Below the pieces are notes generated by a model that searched no databases, was not told the origin of the DNA, and was given only the letters and a program-made list of their open reading frames with translations. From NCBI GenBank assembly GCA_947561715.1, contig OX387200.1, positions 20,648,501 to 20,712,500 of the forward strand: a DNA stretch of 64,000 nucleotides, written 5' to 3'. Position numbers and translations under genes: made by a program. Source of the stretch: Ascidia mentula (lineage: Eukaryota; Chordata; Ascidiacea; Phlebobranchia; Ascidiidae). This document shows positions 1-13,077 of the stretch, in pieces. Position 1 is the stretch's first letter; the number at the start of each line of letters is the position of its first letter.

Positions 1-3000
1 TTAGGGTCAATCATCAAAATTAACAGGCTTGGAAGTACCAATGTTGTTAAGCCAGTTGCTTCGAAACAAACTCCATCACCCAATAACCCACCCAAGACTG
101 ATATTAGTACATTATCTGTTGTTTCAAAGTCGTCCAATGGAGCAATCAACACTAATGTCACTATCAAGACAAGTGACCGAACTTCAATGCCAAAGGTGGT
201 TACAACTGGAGCACCCATAGTGGTGCCTTTATCTGGAAACATGGTGAAAAAAACTGTATCGAATACTGCACCTAAAGCTCATTTGGTGTCAAACTATTTG
301 GAACTGCCCATTGTAGCCAATAGTACATTAAAGAAGTCCCAGAGTTTTCCAGCATTTTCAGTGAAACAGAATCTTCCATCAACCAATGGCTTGCATCACA
401 ACTCCAAAAAAAAAGTGTCAAATTCCGGCCTCAACCTTGGAAGTCTGTTTGTGGAAACAGTTGAAAAGTCTGTAGACTCTGATTTTGAAACACCTCCTGG
501 TTCCCCTTTTGCACTTGTAGTCCCTGACAAGACGATGCAAGCCTCAGAAAACAGCATTCAGTTATCCACCAATGTTCAATTCCAGCCTTCACCTCTTTCT
601 TCACTGAAATTTAAGTCTGAAAAGCTTGTACTTAATGGAACTGCTCCTACTGTAAGTTCAATGAAACTCACAGCAAAGCCACGACAAGGTAACCTTGCTT
701 CATACATTTCTATCTGAATTCTTTGATATTCAAAATTATCTAAAATAGTTTGTACCAAGGTGTTCTATCCAAATACGCAGATAAGTAAGTATTTAGTAAG
801 TGAAGCAGAAGTAATGCCATGCTTACTCATAAATGCCATGCTTATGCTTAGCAAGGCGTGATCGCCCCACTGCGCAGGCCCTTTATATTTGGTGATCATA
901 GCTCTAATATTCTGATCATGAGGTTCACAGGCTTCGCAGCCAAGGCATTGCAGCCAAGCTGGATCAGCCACTTTTCCCGACAAGTCGGAGCGAGATCTGA
1001 AAAATCAAGCTCCCGGTGAGGTTTGAACTCACGACCCAGGGCTAACCAGGCCCAACGCTCTACCAATTGAGCTACAGGAGCTCAGTGGCTTCACGGGGTA
1101 TATTGTGGCCAAGGTACACTGGTGCGCAAGTCTGATTACGGTGGTGGAGATGTGAAGGTCGCCTGACAAGTTGTGCGCTTGCGCACCAGTGTACCAATAT
1201 ACCCCGTGAAGCCACTGAGCTCCTGTAGCTCAGTTGGTAGAGCGTTGGGCCTGGTTAGCCCAGGGTCGTGAGTTCAAACCTCACCGGGAGCTTGATTTTT
1301 CAGATCTCGCTCCGACTTGTCGGGAAAAGTGGCTGATCCAGCTTGGCTGCAATGCCTTGGCTGCGAAGCCTGTGAACCTCATATTTAGTAAGTGTATGCA
1401 GAAAACCCAAGGTCATGACAGACTTTAGAACCTGGAAAGCTATGATATGTCATGTGTGTATGTGATTTCATTGCATTTTACAGAAAGAGTCCATTATATT
1501 GGAAAGGAAACGCTGCTTCGATCTTTTTCGATGCCTGTTGTAAGTTGTTTGGTCTAATTGTTAAATTATTGAATTTTAAAACTTTTCAATTTCTGTTTTT
1601 ACACAAAGTAATTGAGTGCAGATGTGTTTAAATAGGATATGCCAATCCAACACAGTTTGCATAAAAAATATGTGGCATTTCCTCATACAGCGTATGTATA
1701 AATATATGATTTTAAGACATGTTTCATTTTTTCGTATGTTTGTTGCTCTGCAGATACTTTTTTATGGTCACAATTAACTTAAATTTGTTGTAGTACCTGT
1801 ACCCAATGACGTAAAGAGTCTGTAAATCATTTAAACAAGGCCTCAGCCTGTTTCAGTTAACCAAGTTCTTAAACCCAACACTGTAAAGACCTGGTCCCCA
1901 TCGTTTTAGATTTCCAAGGGCATTGCATAACAATTAAAGAAAAAATAGAATTATAGTTGGTAGTGCTGTAAATCTTCCATGAGCATCGCACATGAAAACA
2001 ACACGAAAGTTAATCATAGTGCATTTTTTTACAGACCACCAAGCAAGAGGGTGGAGATCTTGTTGCTGAAGAAGAAAGAGAAGAAGAAACAGGAATGAAA
2101 CACACAAAAACATACGCTGAATACATGCCAAGCAAATGTAAGTGAAAAGGGCTCTCGCTTTCACTTAACAAAGTAATCTGAAGAGGGAATATACTTGTAA
2201 AAGGGGTCTTAATCACTGTTTAAGATGTATGTGTAAGTTGCATTATATAACACATTAAGTGTGATTGAAAATGTTGCCAATTGTTGTGATTATTGATCAA
2301 GTGAACATTTCCATTTCCACTGAGCCTTTTTTCAGTGAACATTGGTCTACCCCATCCTGACAGCGTGGTAGAAACGAGCTCGCTGTCAAGCATAATGCCT
2401 CCAGATGTAAGATATCGTTTGTCCATTCCTCAAGACACAATAGACATGGGTCAGTTGTCTGCCCTGCAGTTGGAGTCTATCGTCTATGCAAGTCAGAAGC
2501 ACTGTGTGTTTTTACAAAACAGAGAAAGAGCTGGATTTTTTATCGGTATGATTCCTTAGTTTATATAAAGTTTAAGTAATGGAGTGTGTATTCATATCAA
2601 AAGTTAGAGTCTGCTACATTTTGTAAGTTTATTTTGCCACTGATACCCAATTGGGCACATATGTAAATAAAAAATGTACAGAATACAAATTATCTGATTA
2701 ACTCAAAAAGGCAGATTTTATAACATTTAAATGCCAGAGGCATTCTTTTAATTGAATTGATTATTGACCAACTGAGATTACATAAATTGTTGTAACATTC
2801 ATATTGTTTAGTTAAAATAATAAGCTGATTTTTTTCTGCAGGAGATGGTGCTGGTGTGGGTAAAGGAAGAACTGTTGCTGGGATTATTTATGAAAACTAC
2901 TTGGCTGGCAGGAAAAGAGCTCTATGGTGAGATGATGCCCTTGTTACCCTCATGGAATGTGCAAGTTTAAAATAATCCTGCATTATGTTTAACAGGTTCA

Positions 3001-6000
3001 GTGTGTCCAATGATTTAAAGTACGATGCAGAACGCGATCTCAGAGACATCGGTGCCAGGAATATTAAAGTTTATGCTTTGAATAAGGTTATATATACTTA
3101 TGAGTGAGCTACATACAGGGTCTCTGCATACATTTAGTTCTATCATAAAAGCAACAACAATGTTTTCAGACAGTTTTGCTTGATTAGATGTACTTTTCAA
3201 AACCATAATGTAGCATCAAACCATAGCAGAAATTACAGAGATATATTTATATATTTGGATCAGATTTCTTATTGTTGTGATATTAATAACTTTATAAATT
3301 AATAGTATAGTTACGTTTATGTTGACCCAAAAACTTGTATGTTTTAGTTCAAATACGGCAAAATCACTGCCAGAAACAATGGTGCAGTAAAGAAGGGGGT
3401 AATTTTTGCAACGTATTCCTCGCTTATTGGTGAAAGTCATTCCCAAGCCAAATATCACACAAGACTAAAACAGATCCTACATTGGTGCGGTGAAGATTTC
3501 GATGGACCAGTAAGATGTTTATAATGGGGTCTACTATTTTTTCTGTGTTAACTAGTGTTGCTTACTGATCAGTTTGCAGTGAATATGCAAAGTATTATCC
3601 CCAGAACCTATTTGATAAAATTTGAATTTTTTATTCAACATTTTGATGGATGCAAATAATATTACAAAATCATGGGAGTTAATCTTTACAGTAAACAAAT
3701 TTTCTGGTGTAGAAAAAAAAATATTTGTTTTATCTTCCGGGTTATTCACAGATAATATTCGATGAGTGCCACAAAGCCAAAAACCTTCTTCCATCCGGTT
3801 CAGGGAAATCGACAAAAACTGGTGCAACAGTTCTTCAACTCCAGAACCAACTTCCAAATGCAAGGTTGGTGACTACCCATGAGTTCTTCACAGTTGGTAA
3901 TTCAAACCAGTCGCTTATTCAACTGTAAGGAGTCTAGATAATTGTATGGAGTTGCTGTTGTATAGTTGGTGCATTGTAGTTGATTATGACACTTAGCTGC
4001 CCTTAAACAAGGATTTATGCAGCTTGAAAGAAAAATATACCCTAAATTTTTTACAGTGTTCAATATACAGTGCACCTCTGTAATGTCACCATAAAGTCTG
4101 TTTGCATTAATGAATATATTTTATTGTAGGGTTGTGTACGCAAGTGCAACTGGTGCTTCTGAACCAAGAAACATGGCTTACATGTCAAGGTTGGGTTTAT
4201 GGGGGCCTGGAACATCATTTCCCATCTTCTTAGACTTCATACAGGTATAACTTCCTAATTTGGGGCATGTGGTTCCATTCCACTGCACCATTGGTATTCA
4301 ACCTGGAAAATAGAAAATTTACACATTACACTTTGTGAACCACTTTAGCATTTTAAATTGTGTTTAATGGGCAATTGTGTTAATGTAGTTTTAAATGGGG
4401 CTAAACACAATGTTAGCAAATATTATTGCTGAGCTAAGATTTAGTAAATGTGCCCTGACATTATTTCATATTAACACAATGTTAATGTTAACAACACAAT
4501 GTTAAGCATAATGCAAAGGAAGTAAGTGATATATGTAAAAAAATCACATTAATTATCGGAAATAGCATACAAGCAACACTCTTAAACAACCCCCTACCTT
4601 CTGCCACAGGCGGTGGAACGTCGTGGTGTGGGCGCAATGGAACTTGTTGCCATGGACATGAAAATGCGCGGAAGTTACATTGCTCGACAACTGAGTTTCT
4701 ACGGGGTTTCATTCCACATTGAAGAGGTTCCTCTCGGTTCGTCATTCATTCAGATGTACAACAAAGCTGTGAGACTGGTAAGAACCCGCGGTGGTTAATT
4801 TTTTGTCGAAAGTTTGCCGGCCTTGAAAGCGAATTTATTTCTTTTTTGCACAAAATTATATTTGGATTCAAACTTGACCGTCTTAGAAAACCGACTTAAC
4901 ACTAAAATTGGCAACAGTGCGAGGTCCACATTCACCACAACGACGTGAATAATTACAACTTTTTTGGTATGCAAGACAAAGATGGTAATGCACAATGGAA
5001 ACTGCGTTGCAACAAAAACGTTTTGCAACGTTTCCCATTAATTTTTGACACTGATGTGTGACTTTTAGTGGGTGACGGCCAGGGAGGCGTTCCAAGCGGC
5101 CGCAGCTCTCCTAGATGCGGAATACCACATGAGGAAAAGTATGTGGGGTCAATTTTGGTCGGCACATCAACGATTCTTCAAATATCTATGCATTTCTGCC
5201 AAGGTATTTTGCTGAGTTTTGCAACGTAGTCACATTACTTTGCTAGCCTTGAAACTTATCTCATTGGAATTTGACCTCTTCCACTCGTACTTTATAATAA
5301 AACTTGTGTAACAAAGCTTTCTTTAGCACTGGTGATGAACACAGCGTTGTACGAAACGTCTGCTCTATATGTCTAGGATACTAGCTTTGACTTTCTTGTT
5401 CAAATAACTTAACTTCCAAGTTTTTTGCACCAAACTTTGTTTACCCCAGGTTAAACACACGGTGTCGCTAGTGAGGGAGGCCGTAAAGCACGGCAAGTGT
5501 GTGGTGATTGGTTTGCAATCAACGGGTGAAGCTGGTACGGTGGACCAGCTTGAAAAATGCGGGGGAGAACTCGATGATTTTGTTTCCACTGCCAAGTACG
5601 TATATTCCCCTCCATGTGTCTGTATTTGGAATAGCCTGACATGTGCACTGGACGGTAGCTTGTGTTCAACCCGTTCACAAACTGTGATACACCGAAAACC
5701 GAAACCGAAACCTACTCATAATTAGCGAGCTTCCTATTAATACAACAATACAATTTTTATACGCGTATTTATCAAACATACGTATTATGGCGTTCGTTCA
5801 ATCATGGTGTATGTTGGACGGTTGGCCGAATAACCCCATTTTCGTGTGTAATGGAGTAAAGTGCGAAAAAAAATTAGACCAAAAGCGAAAGTTAAACAAA
5901 AGTATGTTTTTTACAAAAGTTATTTGAAATATATATATTTGTAACTTGTGAGTTATATTCACGCATCCAATCCACTCAACGGATGTTTCAGCTTCAATTA

Positions 6001-9000
6001 TTCTTAAAATAACAGAAACGTTTTCGAGAATTTGATCCTAAAGCATTTTCCTGCTCCTGACCGCCAACGTGTGGCGGAAGTTTTCGGCAAAGATTTCTAT
6101 AAAAGCAATGATGCGGAACGAACCGCGGCCCAAAAGAGAAAGCGCTTTGCCAACATAAAGGTAATCATATTTAAATGTAAACGGTTTCAAACCCTTTGCG
6201 TTAGTGTGGATTTGTTATTTATTGTGTTGTAACTGTAAACAATAGGTTTTAAAATTGGGTATCTGATTTTAATGTAGTCTGTTTAATTGTGACGGAGCCA
6301 ACAACTTTTGGTAAACTGCATGGGTAAGTGTAATTTTGCGTACTAATTTTTGATACCCGGCTAGATAAGACAGAAGCTTCAATACCACCTGGCAAGAAGA
6401 GCTGATCTTAGTTGTCTAAATGACATTTTTGTCTCTCAATCTAAAGTGTTTTGTGCAAAAAAGTGATATGTGCAAAAAAAGCCTTAATATGGGCGAGCTG
6501 CAGACAGGGTGTGTACACGCACTGTTCCGACCTGGGTAAGGTCTCATCGGTGCAGCTGTTGACAGTGGCGCTGTGCTAGCTTTTACATTAGCTTTTACAC
6601 TTTTAAAGTGTTTTAATTCCGCAACTTTTGCAATACAGCCCGCGGCTGCTGCAAAACGACAAAGACGAGATTCGGCCTCAAGCATCGACGAAGCTTCCTC
6701 CACCAGTGAGTCGGCCAACGAAGCTGCGAATGCCGAGTCATGCTCAGATGACAGTGACGACGATGACATGGCAAATTTCAGCGCTGATTCAATGATCACG
6801 AGTGATGAAGATATAGGAAAGATATTTGGATTCAACGAATCTGATAGTGACGGTAATGCCGTGTTAATGCGGTGTTTGCTTACTCAACTGTATCATTATT
6901 GTAAATCGAGTTACGTTTCGTTGAGAAGAGTCAACCATGTGAGGTGAAGGTGATTTTTTGAATGGGCAGATACACCTGTGCTATAAAATGTTGTTTTGGA
7001 AATTAAATCTTCAATCGCTTTTTAAGAAATCGCAAGATTTTCCATGGGCTCACTTTATTATTTCGCAGAAAATGAAAGTCCAGTAAAAAGGAAAAAGCGA
7101 AATAAAAAACGTTCCAAGACTTCAACCAAAAAATCAAGCAATCGTATGCAACGCAACCAAGAAGACGAAGGGTTACGCATGAAAGAAACTAATTGTGACG
7201 TGACAGAGGATGCAGGGCTACCAGAAAGTGGGAGTGGCGGTCTGCTTGACAGTTTAGATTTGGTGTCTGGTAAGTTTGCCTTAACGATTTAAATTTTTTT
7301 TAAGTTAAATGTGTGTCTGAATTATGCTGTGCCTTTGTGTTCAAACATGATCCGTGTCGGTTTAATTCGGGTGTGCATTGTTTTCCACGAATGCTAGAAA
7401 TTGCTCTCCACTTCATATTTCTATGTTCCTCAGGAACTTTGACCTCTGACCTGCCAGGCATGGGACCAGTGGAGCGTGCACAGGCAATGAAGCGTGAATT
7501 GTTGGAACGCCTTTCAACTTTGGGCGGTTTTCTTCCGAACAACATGCTCGATGAACTGATCGACGCTTTAGGGGGTCCAGATAACGTGGCAGAGGTAAGT
7601 GTTAATAAATGAGTCCCCTATGGAAATGCCTCGATAGTTTATGAACAGTTACACCCTAAATGTTTATAAAACGTGTACACAGCACAGACGCTAAGTACGC
7701 GGGTGCTGAAAAAAGACCTGATAATGCCGCACCTCAACAAGCCATGTCATTTTATCCGTTTTTCTTCAGATAAAACTGCATGGCTTGTTGTAATACCGAA
7801 ACGTATTAGTTTAATTTACGGGTTTACCAGATTCCAATCTCCGATATTTTAACAAAACCGCCATGAAAGTTTGTGTTACTCAAATGCCAGCGTTGGTCGG
7901 CACTTGAATTGAAACGTGCCTCTGGCCCATTTTAACCTTTGTATATTCTTGAAGTTTTTATTTATTTCCTCGGTTGACGTTTGTCAATGCGTAAACCCCA
8001 TATTTAATCATACCAAGAAGTTTAACTGGAAACTTCGGTTTGCGCTCAATACAAAACTCGTTACTATTTTGCTTTCGGCTGTTCGTAAAACTCGTGACTA
8101 ACGGTGGTTTTGAGTGCCGAGTGCACGAGCAAGGCGTTTTATAGAAGATATGTGTTGTAACCCTTAGCAACGGTCTCATGGAAAATCTTATTATAAAAGC
8201 GGTGAAGAAGTGGTTTATTTAGATTAAAACGCTAAAACGGCTACCACGACATAGTTTTGTTTGACGTAACGTACTCAGAATATGCGACAAGCCCAATAAT
8301 TGTAAAAACGTGGCGCCTACATATGAGTGCCATTAACTTAACAAAATCTATGCTGTATGTTTGTATCACAGTAACCGTTGTTATCATGTTGGTTAAACTT
8401 AACCACAAAGAGAAAGTGTTTCCTCTGTTGTAACCTGGAATCCACACACAAATATTTTACAGATGACTGGACGGAAAGGGAGAGTGATTGCGACGGATGA
8501 GGGGAACGTAGAATATCAGACTCGGGCAGAAAGCGACATTCCAGTTGAATTACTCAACATGACCGAAAAGCAGGTACACGATTAAGAAACGCAGTAAACA
8601 TGTAATGAAATGGGCGAATCGATACCGTATTTGGGCAGCTATTTTTAAAAAACCTGTCTTTTCCCAGCGATCTATAGATTGGGATTATTTTTGTGTTAAC
8701 TATTCGTTGTTTTTCCCAAAGAAGGATCTATAGTGACTGAACTTGTTTAACCCTATCAGTTGTAGAATGACGTCACTTAAATTGACAAATTGAAATTTTC
8801 TTTAGCGTTTTATGGACGGTGAAAAGAACATCGCCATTATTAGCGAGGCCGCAAGTTCGGGGATTTCCCTTCAATCGGACAAACGTGCCAGAAATCAACG
8901 TAGACGAATGCACGTCACGCTCGAGTTGCCATGGAGCGCCGACCGGGCCATACAGCAATTTGGTGAGCGCCTCCTAGCGTACGCTGCACCTAGAACATGC

Positions 9001-12000
9001 TGTTTTTCGCAAGCGATAACGCCAAACTATTGTGACGTAACCGTTATTTTGCTTCACTCAGGCCGAACGCATCGTTCCAATCAAGTGAACGCACCCGAAT
9101 ACGTTTTCATGATAACAGAGTTGGCAGGGGAGCAGAGATTCGCTTCAGTTGTTGCCAAAAGACTTGAAAGTTTGGTAAGTGAGTTTAATCTGTGGCAAAA
9201 ATAGAAATTGTGCAGGGGCCATCTTTCATTACGTTTCGGTAAGTTTAATATGAAAAAACAATATAAATATATCAATCGAAACAGACAAGAATTTTAGGCA
9301 TTTAACGGTTTAATTTGCAGTTGATCGTGAATCAATGCCTGTTCATAATCCGTACGAACATCTTTACAATTCTGATCAAATGTGTACAAACCGTTGCATT
9401 TATAGTATCTTGTCCTGTAAATGTATCGCAGATGGTATCTAATTGTTTGTCTGCACCGCAAGCTGTCGTTAACCTAAAAACCTTATTTAATTTCCACTCT
9501 CTGGTGCCACCTCCAGGGCGCTCTTACGCACGGCGACCGACGCGCCACCGAATCACGTGACCTGAGTCAGTACAACTACGACACGAAGTACGGCAGAAGG
9601 GCGTTGGATTCGATCATGAGAGCTATCGCGGGTTACGAAGCTCCCCTTGTACCGCCACCACGTGGTTACGGTGGGGACTTTTTTAAAGGTGAGTCACTTT
9701 GGGGAATTTCCCTGACTTTGCATACTTTGTGTATTTTCGTTATTTCTCTTGTAACTTTCACCTGTAAAAATTGCGACATCTCTGTTTAATCGCAATAGAA
9801 ATTGTAAATAAGGTTAGTGAAGCAGTGTGTGTATTAACAATCTTAGTTCACCATGTGTGTATGTATGTCTCCATTAAAAACAAACTCAATTGTGATTCGG
9901 CCTGTCACTATACAGACTATGTAGCGTACGTTACATCCAACTTGTGGGCAATATTAACACTGTGGTATTTTATACAGACGCCCGACAAGCTTTGTTGGGG
10001 GTTGGACTTCTTAACAGAGAAGCCGGATACCAGCTTTATCAGCTTGACAAAGGTTAGAAAACAACTTTTTTGGCATATTCGTGTGTGGAAATTTGTGTTT
10101 ATACATTGAGCTTGTTTAGTTTAAACACAATTTTTCCAAATTTTTGGACATTTAAACATTCGTGTCCACTGTTTACAAACCAATTTTTTCTTGTAGATTA
10201 CAACAACATATTCAAGTTCATGAACCGAATGCTTGGAATGGAGGTGGAACACCAGAACGGGATTTTCGCTTTTTTCCGAGACACGCTCGAATCGATTGTT
10301 AAGGAGGCGAAACGTACAGGGCAATACGACCAGGGCATAGTTGGTGCGTTGTCTGGTTTTATAAGTTGAAAAACTTCGACCGATGACCGTATAAGACTTA
10401 TTTTATCACAAACAACATTACATGGAAACTTCCAAATTGATATAAAAACTACATTTTGCTTCGAGTTAAACAAGGTGTTTTAACTAAAAGCTTTTGAAAT
10501 ATGTAATTGTAGACAACATCATTTTGTTTGCTAGAAAAAAAAAGTTTTGAAATCAATTTACGTTTTAAGTAATCTTCCTAACTGAAAAACAACCTTTTTT
10601 CAGACCTCGGTGCCGGAAGCGACGATGTGGAACGAATCCAGACACGTGACTTCAAGGTGACCTTGGCGGGTCACGCATCTCTGCACACGGTTAGGATAGA
10701 GAGGGGCACATCTTGGACTGAAGCGCAAAAAATTTTCGAAGATTGTGCGACGGGCGATGACAGTGGCTTTTACGTCACACTACAGGTTCTTGTTGCGTCA
10801 TAATATGCTTGACTTCTGTTGTTTCACCATTAATAAGTGGGATGTTGGTCTGAAATTATATAATATAAGGGCATTTAGTGGAGGTTGCAAACATCCACAG
10901 GTTTTTTTGCAAACATTCTTTATTTTTTTGATTTTTTCACAGGTCCCTGAAAATACTATGGGCATATAATGATATGTAATTTGTTTAAATGACTGCAGTG
11001 ATTTTTGCGAGTTTAGATAAGCCTCGATCCAATAAAAATTTTGTGGTCACTGAAGATAAGCATTTGCCTGACCATGAAATCACTTTGCAAACCAATAACA
11101 ACCATTGTTTGTAAAATCATTGATGTTTGTTGTTGCCTTACTTTGTAACTCCCACAATGACAATATGGTTTCGTGTACAGAAGAGCGGCGGGAAGCACAT
11201 GTCCATACTTGCCATCGAAGCCACATCTAAAAGGCATCGCACACGACGCACTTTCACCATATACCGCCCCAACACCGGGAAACAACTCAGAAGAGAAAGT
11301 GGAGATGAGTTGTTCGCGAAATACACGAGAGTTCAATCCTCAGAAGCAGAACAGTGGTGGTTAAAACAACACGGGGCGTCGTTGGAACAATGCAGTCACC
11401 AGTTCTGGTAAGATTCATTTATCATTAATTCCAACTCTCGCGTTTACCTGTGACCATTCAGACAAAAGTAATAGTTTCCTTTATGGACATGTTTGAAACC
11501 ATATTTTTCATTCAAACACTTGCTGATTTTTTTAAATAGGGCGCTATATGACAACTTAACCTGTAAAACCAAACATTTTTAGACAAATTTGTATAATATT
11601 GGGGTAAAGTTCGAATCAAGTTAAAACAAAGGTAAAATTCTGTATATGAGAAGCAACGCTGAAACACGGGGTTGTAGCGGGTGCTTGGTCTTTGCTCTGC
11701 GCGTGACGAACTTGCTGCTTTTGCCAAACGGCGCAAATAAAAAGACGACGCACAAAAAAGCATCACATTTTGATAAACTTAAGGCCGGCATCCGCCACAA
11801 TGTCATAAAACAATAAGACTGAATTCTAAATCTCAATTCCGAGAAATTCCACCATTTGTTTCCCACCAGGCAGGGAAATTGCAGACGTGGAACTTGTCAC
11901 GTGGGTAAACGACGTCGCACTTACCACGTGCTCGGGGGGTCGGTTCTCGGCGTGTGGAAAGTTGTGGAGGGAGTTCTCTCGTCACGAGAGGGCGCTAACT

Positions 12001-12590
12001 ACAAGATGCAGATCGTTCGCTTGCAAACAAGCGATAAGAAGAAGTTGGTCGGTGAGTAGTTTGTTAAGATGTAATGTTTCTTATCAGATGTAAAGTTATT
12101 AACTTTAAACCGAAGTTATCTTCGTGCTAGCGCTACGTAACGGATCAAGTTGCCATAACGTCGGTTTATAACAGGCGAAAACGTAAATATTTTTAACAAC
12201 GTCAAGAAAAACGTTTGCGGTTAAACTCGTGTGACGTTAGTTTTGTAAAAACGGGAATGTGAAAAAGAGAAAAAATGATGAGTCACTTTTCTTGGACATG
12301 ATATTGTGACTGCAGTGCTCTGTGTTAACAAAAACTTCCGGTAATGTTGTGCAGGTTTGCTCATTCCGACTTCGTGCGTCCCTGCCCTTGTGGCGGCCCT
12401 CACTACACAGGCCTCGACCGTCGGCACCGAGGAGACGCAGGTGATGACGTCATCAGTGCCGCGACAAGGTGACGTCACTAGCGATGAAGATGACTTTGTC
12501 GATTACGAGGAAGTTGAGGAAGAGGTTGATCCCGATGCCGTGCTCTCATCCGTTCTGGCGCCAAAACATCAATACTCTTGGACCACGTGA
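1..12590 (+). CDS. SBNO: Strawberry notch homologue (SBNO1/2), 3' part
   Basis: Strawberry notch is a nuclear, SF2-helicase-like transcriptional co-regulator linked to Notch and other pathways. I see 26 exons: 1-688, 1484-1539, 2035-2137, 2336-2545, 2842-2926, 2996-3086, 3348-3509, 3752-3864, 4130-4244, 4610-4777, 5069-5203, 5450-5595, 6016-6160, 6639-6852, 7069-7269, 7434-7594, 8463-8573, 8806-8962, 9062-9174, 9517-9688, 9978-10052, 10197-10343, 10604-10785, 11181-11407, 11870-12051, 12355-12590. All junctions keep phase, giving about 1464 aa. The P-loop [14 protein letters not shown] is in exon 5 and the DECHKAKN Walker B is in exon 8. The helicase-C core ([24 protein letters not shown]) is in exons 18-19. 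Exons 14-15 encode an acidic then Lys-rich disordered insert. The frame is open from base 1, so the N terminus lies to the left. SBNO1 and SBNO2 cannot be told apart, and one ancestral gene is expected in a tunicate. Confidence 0.96.
1009..1081 (-). repeat. tRNA-like block (left arm)
   Basis: Read on the - strand, this 73-nt block folds as a tRNA: a 7-bp acceptor stem (GCTCCTG with CGGGAGC), a D arm with GCTC/GAGC, and a T arm GTGAG-TTCAAAC-CTCAC containing the B box. The anticodon stem only closes if two unpaired bases follow the D stem, giving loop CTGGTTA with nominal anticodon GGT and a pyrimidine at position 37. That irregularity, plus its position inside a repeated element, argues for a tRNA-derived SINE head rather than a working tRNA gene. 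Confidence 0.6.
1219..1291 (+). repeat. tRNA-like block (right arm)
   Basis: This is the mirror copy of the block at 1009-1081. It differs at two positions: A/G in the D loop (AGTTGG here, AATTGG there) and A/T after the anticodon arm (CCCAGG here, CCCTGG there). The acceptor, D and T arms pair as in a tRNA and the internal A and B promoter boxes look intact, so RNA polymerase III transcription from both arms is conceivable. The same irregular anticodon arm makes a functional tRNA unlikely. Confidence 0.6.
5329..5360 (+). repeat. CTGATGAT...GAAACG motif, copy 1
   Basis: This sequence in the SBNO intron 5204-5449 begins CTGGTGATGAAC and ends TACGAAACGTC. It is the weakest-paired member of the dispersed motif family described under findings. 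Confidence 0.4.
7718..7805 (+). repeat. Hairpin flanked by CTGATAATG and CCGAAACG
   Basis: Inside the SBNO intron 7595-8462, CAACAAGCCATG (7735-7746) pairs perfectly with 7779-7790. An inner helix (TTTTATC 7750-7756 with 7769-7775) continues the stem, leaving a 12-nt apical loop. The hairpin lies between CTGATAATG (7718-7726) and CCGAAACG (7796-7803), which matches the flanks of the dispersed motif elsewhere in the window. The rest of this intron shows nothing I can name. Confidence 0.6.
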
Positions 12591-12602
12591 TTTATGACGT
12601 CA
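12445..12602. promoter_or_regulatory. Cluster of three TGACGTCA (CRE) octamers
   Basis: The perfect palindrome TGACGTCA occurs at 12445-12452, 12470-12477 and 12595-12602. The first two lie in the last SBNO coding exon and the third just after its stop. CREB/ATF factors bind this octamer. The cluster is about 1.3 kb upstream of TSSC4 on the same strand, so a regulatory role is possible but not shown. Confidence 0.35.
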
Positions 12603-13071
12603 TTGACGCGTGCAGGAAAAAAAACTGAACAACATCAGGGTTGGAGCTGCTACCTCGTTGTAGGCGTGTGACACTGGTTTGTGTGAACCAGTTTAATCCG
12701 GTTCGAACCCGTTTCATCCGATACGTTTAATTTTCCTGACTTTTTTTCCTCAAAAGTTCAAAACACGCGATCCTCTCATGGGATTTTTGCTTCTGTTGCC
12801 ACCAGTTTAATGCGGACAATGCTTCAAGGTCGCGACCTTGGGGACGAGTTTAGTTTAAGTTTGTTGAATTTCTTGTGCGTTTTCATATTCGGGAATTTCT
12901 GTAGCTTCATGTCTCTTGTCGCGTTGATTTCCATTACCTGACCAAAACGAATGTTTTTTCGTCGCATTTAGCGATTACGCAGCCAAGCACTAATACTTGT
13001 GAAGAAATATCAACTATTGAGATCATATTGTGTGGGCTTTCAAGCTCCATACTTTACTTGCGGTTAACATG

Positions 13072-13077
13072 AATAAA
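13072..13077 (+). other. Poly(A) signal AATAAA of SBNO
   Basis: This canonical AATAAA lies 482 nt after the SBNO stop codon and is followed by an A-rich stretch. It is the first canonical hexamer I see in the 3' UTR. Confidence 0.6.

Larger units (their letters stand above)
803..1381. mobile_element. Palindromic tRNA-derived (SINE-like) insertion in SBNO intron
   Basis: This 579-bp insertion in the first visible SBNO intron is bounded by an exact 13-bp direct repeat (TATTTAGTAAGTG at 790-802 and 1382-1394), which I read as a target-site duplication. Inside, 918-1105 and 1195-1382 form an inverted repeat of 188 nt per arm. Comparing them base by base I find two mismatches. Each arm carries one tRNA-like block, placed head to head. 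A second short inverted stretch (1114-1130 with 1179-1195) extends the palindrome, leaving a loop of about 48 nt. Bases 803-917 exist only on the left side and contain a repeated ATGCCATGCTTA motif, like a SINE tail on the - strand. The duplication suggests LINE-mediated insertion. How the duplicated inverted structure arose is unclear. Confidence 0.75.

Noticed and set aside
1009..1291. Two functional tRNA genes (nominal Thr-GGT)
   Set aside because: The anticodon arm needs an extra unpaired base, position 37 is a pyrimidine, and both copies lie inside a repeat with a target duplication. A third fragment at 52541 shows it is a repeat family.
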